Assembly (NCBI RefSeq): GCF_001570805.1
Contig: NZ_BCSJ01000006.1
Coordinates: 1-64,000, forward strand
DNA: 64,000 bases
Direction of reading: 5' to 3'
Source of the DNA: Brevibacterium epidermidis NBRC 14811
GTDB taxonomy: Bacteria > Actinomycetota > Actinomycetes > Actinomycetales > Brevibacteriaceae
Numbering within the stretch: position 1 is the first letter of the stretch; each line of letters opens with the position of its first letter. The notes beneath the pieces are model-generated. The model had not been told where the DNA came from and searched no databases. It saw only the letters and a program-made list of their open reading frames with translations. Shown in pieces: positions 18,049 to 24,973 of this stretch. A program made the position numbers and the translations under genes.

Positions 18049-19329
18049 GTGATCGATCTAGCGCTTCTCAGAGACAACCCGGACCTGTTCAAGGCATCGC
18101 AGGAGGCTCGCGGGGCATCCGTCGAGCTCATCGACGAAGTCATCGCCGCCGATTCCGCTCGTCGTGCGGCCATCACCGCCTTCGAAGACGCTCGTGCGGA
18201 TCAGAAGTCGTTCTCCTCCCAGATCGCGAAGGCGTCGAAGGAGGACAAGCCGGCGCTCATCGCCGAGGGCAAGGCGAAGTCCGAGGCAGTGAAGTCACTG
18301 TCGGCCGAGTCCGAAGAAGCCACTTTCGCCTTCGACCAGCTCGTGTCGAAGGTCCCGAACCTCATCATCGACGGCATCCCTGCCGGCGGCGAAGAGAACT
18401 TCGTGACGCTCAAGACCGTCGGCGAGCCCCGCGACTTCACCCCTGACGGCTTCGAACCGCTCGATCACCTCGAGATCGGCGAGAAGCTCAAGGCCATCGA
18501 CACCGCCCGCGGCACGAAGGTCTCCGGTTCGCGCTTCCACTACCTCACCGGTTTCGGTGCGAAGCTCGAAATGGCCCTGCTCAACCTCGCCCGCGACGTC
18601 GCCGAGGGGGCCGGGTTCAACCCGACCATCACCCCGACCCTCGTTCGTCCCGAGGTTATGCGCGGCACCGGGTTCCTCGGTGAGCACGCCGATGAGGTGT
18701 ACCGTCTCGAAGCCGACGACCTGTTCCTCGTCGGCACCTCCGAGGTGCCTCTGGCCGGATTCCACATGGACGAGATCATCGACCTGACCGATGGTCCGCT
18801 GCGCTACGCCGGAATCTCCTCCTGCTACCGTCGCGAGGCCGGTTCCTACGGCAAGGACACCCGCGGAATCATCCGCGTCCACCAGTTCCAGAAGGTGGAG
18901 ATGTTCGCCTACGTCCCGGTCGAGGACGCCGAAGCCGAACACGAGCGGATGCTGTCGCTGCAGGAGAAGATGCTCGGACTGTGCGAGCTGCCCTACCGGG
19001 TCATCGATACCGCTGCCGGCGACCTCGGCGATTCGGCCGCCCGCAAGTTCGACTGCGAAGCCTGGGTGCCGACTCAGGGCACCTACCGCGAGCTGACCTC
19101 GACGTCGAACTGCACGACGTTCCAGGCCCGCCGCCTGCAGATCCGCGAACGCCGCGACGGATCGACCCGCCCCGTCGCCACCCTCAACGGAACCATGGCC
19201 AACACCCGCTGGCTGGTGCCGATCCTCGAGAACCATCAGCAGGCGGACGGCTCGGTCACGGTGCCCGAGGCACTGCGGCCCTACCTCGGTGGGATGACCG
19301 CACAGGGACCGGAAGGACCGCGCTACTGA
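18049..19329 (+). CDS. serS: Seryl-tRNA synthetase
   Basis: A 426-residue class II aminoacyl-tRNA synthetase that charges tRNA-Ser, including the two tRNA-Ser species in this window. The N-terminal coiled-coil arm (residues ~30-100) binds the long variable arm. Motif 2 is seen in [24 protein letters not shown], and the serine-binding/motif 3 region in [16 protein letters not shown]. Length is normal. The GTG start follows a leaderless promoter directly. A HAD phosphatase gene follows after about 120 nt. Confidence 0.97.
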   Translation: MIDLALLRDNPDLFKASQEARGASVELIDEVIAADSARRAAITAFEDARADQKSFSSQIAKASKEDKPALIAEGKAKSEAVKSLSAESEEATFAFDQLVSKVPNLIIDGIPAGGEENFVTLKTVGEPRDFTPDGFEPLDHLEIGEKLKAIDTARGTKVSGSRFHYLTGFGAKLEMALLNLARDVAEGAGFNPTITPTLVRPEVMRGTGFLGEHADEVYRLEADDLFLVGTSEVPLAGFHMDEIIDLTDGPLRYAGISSCYRREAGSYGKDTRGIIRVHQFQKVEMFAYVPVEDAEAEHERMLSLQEKMLGLCELPYRVIDTAAGDLGDSAARKFDCEAWVPTQGTYRELTSTSNCTTFQARRLQIRERRDGSTRPVATLNGTMANTRWLVPILENHQQADGSVTVPEALRPYLGGMTAQGPEGPRY

Positions 19330-19452
19330 GGCTGTGCCGGGTGGCGGGGAACTGACCGTGCTGCGGAACTCGGCGGGACTCGGTTGGGTTCGGTCGCCTC
19401 GGCGCCGGTAGGAACGACGACAAGAGAAATCACGCATACGTTGGGAGACACA

Positions 19453-20301
19453 TTGACCCCGCACCTCATCGCACTCGATGTCGACGGCACGATCGTCGGA
19501 TACGACGGATCCCTGTCGGAGTCGGTGAAGCAGGTGCTCGATCGGCTCGCCGAGGAGGGCCACCACCTTGTGATCTCCACCGGCCGTGCCCTGCCTGGCG
19601 CGCTCGAGGTCGTCCACGCGCTCGATCTCAAGCACGGATTCGTCGTGTGCTCGAACGGGTCCGTCGTCGTCCGCCTCGACCCGGAGCTGCCGTTGGGGTG
19701 GGAGATGCACCATGTGGTGTCCTTCGACCCGAAGGATGCGCTCGAGCAGATGCACGCGGCGCTGCCGACGGCGCTGTTCCTCGTCGAGGATCCGGACCTG
19801 CACCGGTGGGCGTCCGGGGCGTTCCCGGTCGGCGAACTCGCCGAATCAGACACCCTCGACATCGTGGATTTCGAAGAGCTGCTGACGAAGCAGGCCACCC
19901 GCATCGTCATGCGTGAGGTCAACGGCACTGCCGAGGAGTTCGCGGCCGCCGTGGACTCGCTCGGACTGCATGAGGTCAGCTATTCGGTGGGCTGGAGCAA
20001 CTGGCTCGACATCGCTCCGGACGGGGTCTCGAAGGCCAGCGGCCTGGAGCTCGTGGCTGAGGAACTCGGAGTCGAACATGCGCACACCGTGGGCGCCGGC
20101 GACGGACTCAACGACATCGAGATGATCGAATGGGTCGAGCACGGAATCGTCATGGGCCAGTCGAAGGACGACCTCAAGGTACTCGCGAGCGTGGTCACCG
20201 ACTCGATCGACGACGACGGCCTCGCCGTGGCTCTGGTCGACTACTTCGACCTCGACTCAGCGCTGCTCGAAGCGGAGGGCACCACCAACACCCACCCCTG
20301 A
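19453..20301 (+). CDS. HAD-superfamily phosphatase, Cof type (IIB)
   Basis: A 282-residue HAD-IIB hydrolase. The nucleophile motif LIALDVDGTIVGYDG is at the N-terminus, STGR (motif II) at about residue 44, and the C-terminal GAGDGLNDIEMIEWV (motif IV) binds Mg2+. Such enzymes dephosphorylate sugar phosphates or cofactor intermediates; the substrate is unknown. TTG at 19453 is preferred because GGGAG lies 5 nt upstream; an in-frame TTG at 19384 would add 23 unlike-protein residues. A second Cof-type gene faces it across the palindrome at 20303-20364. Confidence 0.85.
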   Translation: MTPHLIALDVDGTIVGYDGSLSESVKQVLDRLAEEGHHLVISTGRALPGALEVVHALDLKHGFVVCSNGSVVVRLDPELPLGWEMHHVVSFDPKDALEQMHAALPTALFLVEDPDLHRWASGAFPVGELAESDTLDIVDFEELLTKQATRIVMREVNGTAEEFAAAVDSLGLHEVSYSVGWSNWLDIAPDGVSKASGLELVAEELGVEHAHTVGAGDGLNDIEMIEWVEHGIVMGQSKDDLKVLASVVTDSIDDDGLAVALVDYFDLDSALLEAEGTTNTHP

Positions 20302-20302
20302 A

Positions 20303-20364
20303 TTGCTACCCGACGGCGGCCCAGCAACCTCGCGCGAGGTAGCTGGGCCGCCGTCACGTAGTAA
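20303..20364. repeat. 62-bp palindromic intergenic repeat, copy 2, used as a bidirectional terminator
   Basis: A long imperfect palindrome centred on CTCGCGCGAG, with arms running through GGCGGCCCAGC and GCTGGGCCGCC out to TTGCTAC and GTAGTAA. It lies between two convergent HAD genes. Stem, loop and right flank match positions 1-47 almost base for base, so this is a repeated element rather than a chance terminator. Confidence 0.85.
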
Positions 20365-20370
20365 TTGGGG

Positions 20371-21213
20371 TTAGTTGGGGCGGGTGTCCAAGACGGCGTC
20401 GAGGTAGCGGGCGACGCCATCATCGTCGACCTCGTCGGTGACGGCCGCGGCGATCGCCTTGACCGACCCCAGCGCATTGCCCATCGCGACCCCGTGCCCG
20501 GCCCACGACAGCATTTCGATGTCATTGGGCATATCCCCGAATGCCATCACCTGAGCCCGCGCCACCCCGAGGTGGTCGCACAGATCCGACAGCGTCTTCG
20601 CCTTCGTGATTCCGAATGGTGCGAGTTCGACGAGCCCGTTGTCCGGTTCGGAGAACGACGCATGACAGGTGCCGTCGACGAGCGGATCGATGAGGTCGTG
20701 CATCGCCTGCGAATCGCTCGTCTCCAGACGCACGAGCACCTTGACGACGTCCTCGCCGGCGAGTTCGGAGACATCGGCGATGATTCTGGCCTCACGCGGT
20801 CGGCCGGTGACGAACTCCCTGTCGATGAAACCGCCGTTGAGCGTCTCGTAGGCGAACCGGGCCTCGGGATGGTCGACGCGGACCGCCGCGGTGATCTCCG
20901 CCAACGTCTGTGAGTCGATGGTGTGGGCGTCGACGACGGACTGAGAGGCGATGTCGTAGACGACCGCGCCGTTGAGGCACACGACGCGACCGAGGTCCGG
21001 GATCTGCTCGGCGATCGGTGCCAGCCACCGCATGGGCCGCCCGGTGACGAGGACGAAGGGGATCTCCGCATCCTGGCAACGATGGATCGCATCGATCGTG
21101 GCCGTCGAGATCGGCTTCCAGTTCAGCAGCAGAGTGCCGTCGATATCGCTGGCGACGAGGCCGAGGTCGAAATCATCGGGCGGCAGGATGTCGGGGCTGA
21201 TCGGAGGTCTCAT
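20371..21213 (-). CDS. HAD-superfamily phosphatase, Cof type (IIB)
   Basis: A 280-residue HAD-IIB phosphatase with nucleophile motif LVASDIDGTLLLN, motif II VTGRPMRWL and the Mg2+ motif AFGDMPNDIEMLSWAGHGVAMGNA. Substrate unknown. It is the last gene of a tightly overlapping minus-strand operon (qor, bpa, unknown, HAD), with its start overlapping the preceding stop as ATGA. It faces a second Cof-type enzyme only distantly similar to it. Confidence 0.87.
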   Translation of the reverse strand: MRPPISPDILPPDDFDLGLVASDIDGTLLLNWKPISTATIDAIHRCQDAEIPFVLVTGRPMRWLAPIAEQIPDLGRVVCLNGAVVYDIASQSVVDAHTIDSQTLAEITAAVRVDHPEARFAYETLNGGFIDREFVTGRPREARIIADVSELAGEDVVKVLVRLETSDSQAMHDLIDPLVDGTCHASFSEPDNGLVELAPFGITKAKTLSDLCDHLGVARAQVMAFGDMPNDIEMLSWAGHGVAMGNALGSVKAIAAAVTDEVDDDGVARYLDAVLDTRPN

Positions 21214-21791
21214 GGTGCCTCTACCTTAGCGAGAATCTCCCGCGCCCGCCCCAGCAGCTCCTCGGCGTCCGAGATGAACCGAACCGTGGCCTCGGCGCTC
21301 GAGTCGATCGACCGTCCCGTCGGCACCTCCGACCGTGCCATCGATGCCGCAAGCACCGCCTCACCGACCTTCGACGACGCCTTCGTCAGCAGCTCCGGTG
21401 CATCGCCGACGGCCCGCCGCGCGGGCCCGGGCACCACCTGACCGGTGACGGGAAAGCGGGCATGGAGGGTCGCGGTCAGCTCGTCGACGACATCGACGAG
21501 TGCGTTGAGCCGGTGGGTGCCGTCGACGATGACGTCGACGGGATCCTTCGCCGAGGCGGCCGTGGCCTTGCCGTCGGATGTGTCGTCCGCGTTCGCCGAG
21601 GCGGTTCCCGACGTGGCGCTGCCGTTGGAGTCCCGTGCCTCGTGGAGGGCCACCGCAGTGGTGTAGTACCGGTCGACGGCGCGGATGAAGCGGTCGCGGT
21701 TGTGCCGCCACAGGCCGGTGCCGAACCGGTCATCGTCCTTGACCGCAGTCTTCGTCGCCTTCTTGCGCAAGCCGGAGAAGAAGCGCTTCAC
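21210..21791 (-). CDS. Conserved-looking protein of unknown function
   Basis: A 193-residue basic protein with no family that I recognise. The N-terminus is rich in Lys/Arg (MKRFFSGLRKKATKTAVKDDDRFG), followed by a helical stretch (RDRFIRAVDRYYTTAVALHEA) and a second helical half. Between them lies an Ala/Ser/Asp linker encoded partly by two direct copies of the CCGAGGCGG motif (21551-21559, 21596-21604). It overlaps its neighbours by 4 nt on each side, so it is co-translated with Bpa upstream and the HAD phosphatase downstream. No membrane segment or signal peptide. Confidence 0.7.
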   Translation of the reverse strand: MKRFFSGLRKKATKTAVKDDDRFGTGLWRHNRDRFIRAVDRYYTTAVALHEARDSNGSATSGTASANADDTSDGKATAASAKDPVDVIVDGTHRLNALVDVVDELTATLHARFPVTGQVVPGPARRAVGDAPELLTKASSKVGEAVLAASMARSEVPTGRSIDSSAEATVRFISDAEELLGRAREILAKVEAP

Positions 21792-22393
21792 AGATAGTTG
21801 CCGGTGCCGCGATCGTCGCGGTCCGACTCTTTCTCATCGGGTTGTCCCTTCGCCGGTGTCATCCCGGGTGGAACCATACCCGGAGGCAGCTGGCCGCGAC
21901 CGCCCATCTGCTGGGCCATAGCCTGCTGTGCCATGATCGCCGTCTGGATGCCGTGGAAGAGACCTTCGAGCCAGCCGACGAGCTGAGCCTGTGCGATCCG
22001 CAGCTCCGAAGTCGTCGGCGGACCGTCGGTCGAATCGAAGGGCAGGTCGAGGCGTTCGAGCTCTTCGATGAGATCCTTCGACAGTCCTTCTTCGAGTTCG
22101 TCGATGGAGCGGCGGTGGATCTCGGCGAGACGTTCGCGTCCCTTCTCATCGAGCTCGGTGCCGCGGACCTCCTCGAGCAGCTGCTTGACCATGGTGCCGA
22201 TGCGCATCACCTTCGCCGGTGAGGAGACATCCGCCTGATCGTGCTGAGCCCGCGCCAAGCCGTCGGCCCGCGCAGATTCACTGGCCGGCGACTCTGCGCC
22301 GGTGGGCGCTGAGCTGTCGGCCGGCGACTCTGCGCCGGTGGGCGGAGTCGCGTCGTTCTCGACACCGTCTCCTGTGCCGGGGTTCTCGGTCAT
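21788..22393 (-). CDS. bpa: Bacterial proteasome activator Bpa (DUF2587)
   Basis: A 201-residue protein matching Bpa, the ATP-independent ring activator of the actinobacterial 20S proteasome. The central helical region (VMRIGTMVKQLLEEVRGTELDEKGRERLAEIHRRSIDELEEGLSKDL) and the APPT-like TSELRIAQAQLVGWLEGLFHGIQTAIMAQQ helix are typical. The C-terminus ends in GNYL, close to the GQYL tail that docks into proteasome pockets. The N-terminal ~55 residues are a disordered Ala/Ser/Pro stretch with a repeated SPTGAESPA-like unit. It overlaps genes on both sides (ATGA). Its presence implies a proteasome elsewhere in the genome. Confidence 0.82.
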   Translation of the reverse strand: MTENPGTGDGVENDATPPTGAESPADSSAPTGAESPASESARADGLARAQHDQADVSSPAKVMRIGTMVKQLLEEVRGTELDEKGRERLAEIHRRSIDELEEGLSKDLIEELERLDLPFDSTDGPPTTSELRIAQAQLVGWLEGLFHGIQTAIMAQQAMAQQMGGRGQLPPGMVPPGMTPAKGQPDEKESDRDDRGTGNYL

Positions 22394-23400
22394 GGCTGTG
22401 CACCTTCCTCATCGACGATGAGCAGAACCTTGCCGATGTTCGCCCCGTCCTCGAGCGTCTGATGGGCACGGACGGCCTCAGCCAACGGCATGCTTTCGTG
22501 GATGATGGGGCGGATGTCGCCCGAGATCACGGCCGGCCACAGTTGTTCGGCCACCTCGGCGACGATGGCGATCTTCTGTTCCTTCGGCCGCGCCCGCAGG
22601 GTCGTGGCGGATACGGACTTGCGCGGCTGCATGAGCCAACCGAGGTTGATCTCGGTCTTCGTCCCGCCCTGCATGCCGATGATGACCAGTCGGCCGTCGG
22701 TGCCCAGCGCCTTGATATTGCGTTCGAGGTATTTCGCGCCGATGATGTCGAGGATGACGTCGGCGCCTGTCGACCCGTCATCGTGAGTGCAGATCTCGCG
22801 GACGCGTTCGACGAAGTCCTCTTCGCGGTAGTTGATGACGGCATCGGCACCGAGGCTGCGGCAGAATTCGGCCTTCCGATCCGAGCCGACCGTCACGACG
22901 ATCTTCACGCCGAGGTGGCGCGCGATCTGGATGGCGGCCGTGCCGATGCCGGACCCGCCGCCGTGGACGAGCAGCCATTCGCCTGCCTTCACCTGTCCGC
23001 GGCCGACGATGTTCGACCAGACGGTCGACAGCACCTCGGGCAGCGCGGCCGCCTCGGTGAGGTCGAAGTCATCGGGGACGGGAAGCAGCTGACCTGCGGG
23101 AACGGGTACGGACTCGGCGTACCCGCCGCCGGAGAGCAGAGCCGCCACGCGGTCGCTGACGGACCAGCCGGTGACGTCGGCGCCGAGCTTCTCGATCGTG
23201 CCGGAGACCTCGAGACCGGGAATCAGGGTGGCTCCAGGTGGAGGATCGTAGAATCCGCGACGCTGCAGCAGGTCGGCCCGGTTGACTCCGGCGGCATGGA
23301 CGCGGACGAGTACCTCATCCGCGGCGAGCTCGGGTGTCGGTTCGTCGGTGACCTGCAGAACCTCGGGGTCACCGGGGGAGGAGATCGTGATAGCGCGCAT
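22390..23400 (-). CDS. NAD(P)H:quinone oxidoreductase, zinc-free MDR family (PIG3-like)
   Basis: A 336-residue medium-chain dehydrogenase/reductase. The N-terminal GroES-like domain (VHAAGVNRADLLQRRGFYDPPPGATLIPGLEVSGTIE) lacks the structural zinc cysteines. The Rossmann fold begins at LLVHGGGSGIGTAAIQIARHLG. Such enzymes reduce quinones or other electrophiles with NADPH and protect against redox stress. It is the first gene of the four-gene minus-strand operon. TAGAGT lies 6 nt before the ATG, indicating a leaderless start. Confidence 0.85.
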   Translation of the reverse strand: MRAITISSPGDPEVLQVTDEPTPELAADEVLVRVHAAGVNRADLLQRRGFYDPPPGATLIPGLEVSGTIEKLGADVTGWSVSDRVAALLSGGGYAESVPVPAGQLLPVPDDFDLTEAAALPEVLSTVWSNIVGRGQVKAGEWLLVHGGGSGIGTAAIQIARHLGVKIVVTVGSDRKAEFCRSLGADAVINYREEDFVERVREICTHDDGSTGADVILDIIGAKYLERNIKALGTDGRLVIIGMQGGTKTEINLGWLMQPRKSVSATTLRARPKEQKIAIVAEVAEQLWPAVISGDIRPIIHESMPLAEAVRAHQTLEDGANIGKVLLIVDEEGAQP

Positions 23401-23406
23401 GCAACC

Positions 23407-23412
23407 ACTCTA
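23407..23412 (-). promoter_or_regulatory. Leaderless -10 box of the quinone oxidoreductase operon
   Basis: TAGAGT on the minus strand ends 6 nt before the ATG at 23400. Confidence 0.7.
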
Positions 23413-23505
23413 GTAGCTGGGTGCGCGAGAGGGCAGGGGCTTCCGCTCCTCAGGCGATCATCCGCCACTCAGCAGCGGCGAGCCGCCAAGTTGCGCAACC
23501 CAACC

Positions 23506-24777
23506 TCAGGCGAAGAGGCGGAACATCGGCGAGTTCTGGTGAACGCGCTCGACCTCGATCGATGAGGCTTCCATCCGCTCGAGCAGGTTCGGCAGGTCCT
23601 CGGCATAGCCGAGCTGGATGCCGACGAACGCCGGTCCGGTCTCACGGTCGGAGCGTTTGACGTACTCGAACATCGCGATATCGTCCTCGGGTCCGAGCAC
23701 CTCGTTGAGGAACCGGCGCAGTGCACCGGGCTCCTGCGGGAAGTCGACGATGAAGTAGTGCTTGAGGCCTTCGTGGACAAGGGAGCGTTCGAGGATCTCC
23801 GGGTAGCGGGAGATGTCGTTGTTGCCGCCGGAGACCAGGCACACCACGGTCGATCCGGGTTCGATCGTGATCGGCTTGTCGGAGTCCGGTCCCCCGATCC
23901 CGGCAGAGGCCAGGGCTCCGGAGGGTTCGGCGATGATTCCGTCGACCTGGTACATGTCGAGCATCTCGGTGGCCACCGCGCCTTCGGCGACGGGGCGGAT
24001 GTCGAGTCCGTGTTCGGCGATGACGTCGTAGGTGATGTTGCCGGCCCGGCGCACGGCAGTGCCGTCGGCGAAGCGGTCGATGTTCTCCAAGGTCACGGGG
24101 TGGCCGGCCTTGAGAGCAGCAATCATCGAGGCGGCTCCGGCGGGTTCGGCGCCGATGACCTTCGTGTTCGGCATCCGTTCGGCAGCATAGGCGGCGACTC
24201 CCGCGAGCACTCCGCCGCCGCCGACGGGCACGATGATGTAGTCGGGATCGGTCTCGAGCTGTGCGTGGATCTCAGCGGCCACGGTGCCCTGACCTGCGAT
24301 CGTGCGCATATCGTCGAACGCCGAAACCAGGAGTGCCTCATTGCGTTCGGCGAATCGGTGCGCCAGCGCGGAGGCGTCATCGTAGGTGGAGCCGGCGATT
24401 TCGATCGTCACCTGCTCCCCGCCGAAGTGGCGGACGCGTTCGATCTTCTGCTTCGGCGTCGTCTTCGGGACGAAGATCGTGCCCTGGATGCCCAGTTCCT
24501 TGCACGCGCGGGCGAAGCCCTGCGCATGGTTGCCCGCCGAAGCACACACGACTCCACGGGCGCGTTCGTCGGCGTCGAGCTGGAGCATGAAGTTGAAGGC
24601 GCCGCGGATCTTGTAGGACCGCACCATCTGCAGGTCCTCGCGCTTGAGGTAGACCGTGGAACCGGTTGCGGTCGTCAACCGCTCGCAGATCTGAAGTGGC
24701 GACAGGATGACGGAATCGGAAATTCGCAGCGCAGCCGCCTCGACCTCGCCGGCGAGTGTGAGCTTCTGGGGTGTCAT
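23506..24777 (-). CDS. ilvA: Threonine ammonia-lyase (threonine dehydratase), biosynthetic
   Basis: A 423-residue PLP enzyme that deaminates threonine to 2-oxobutanoate, the first step to isoleucine. The PLP lysine is K56 in SYKIRGA, with the glycine loop PVGGGGVLAGVA and the serine-rich SGGNNDIS motif further on. The C-terminal ~85 residues form a single ACT-like domain (LKHYFIVDFPQEPGALRRFLNEVL), the short regulatory form typical of corynebacteria and relatives. Start: ATG at 24777; a longer open frame upstream is not protein-like and lies across the promoter (TAGTCT about 16 nt before the ATG). It is encoded alone. Confidence 0.92.
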   Translation of the reverse strand: MTPQKLTLAGEVEAAALRISDSVILSPLQICERLTTATGSTVYLKREDLQMVRSYKIRGAFNFMLQLDADERARGVVCASAGNHAQGFARACKELGIQGTIFVPKTTPKQKIERVRHFGGEQVTIEIAGSTYDDASALAHRFAERNEALLVSAFDDMRTIAGQGTVAAEIHAQLETDPDYIIVPVGGGGVLAGVAAYAAERMPNTKVIGAEPAGAASMIAALKAGHPVTLENIDRFADGTAVRRAGNITYDVIAEHGLDIRPVAEGAVATEMLDMYQVDGIIAEPSGALASAGIGGPDSDKPITIEPGSTVVCLVSGGNNDISRYPEILERSLVHEGLKHYFIVDFPQEPGALRRFLNEVLGPEDDIAMFEYVKRSDRETGPAFVGIQLGYAEDLPNLLERMEASSIEVERVHQNSPMFRLFA

Positions 24778-24973
24778 GTCTGTTTCAACCACCAGACTAT
24801 TGTGCGCCCTTTGTCTTGCCATTTGGCAACTCGTATCGACATGAGGACACCTCGCACCCGCCAGAACCCCGTGATTCGGCTCCCGACTTCGGGGTTTCGG
24901 GTGCGCCCTGAACCGCGAACACCCCATATCATGATTGGATGGAGGATGCCCGTAATCCCTTCTAGGAGACGTC

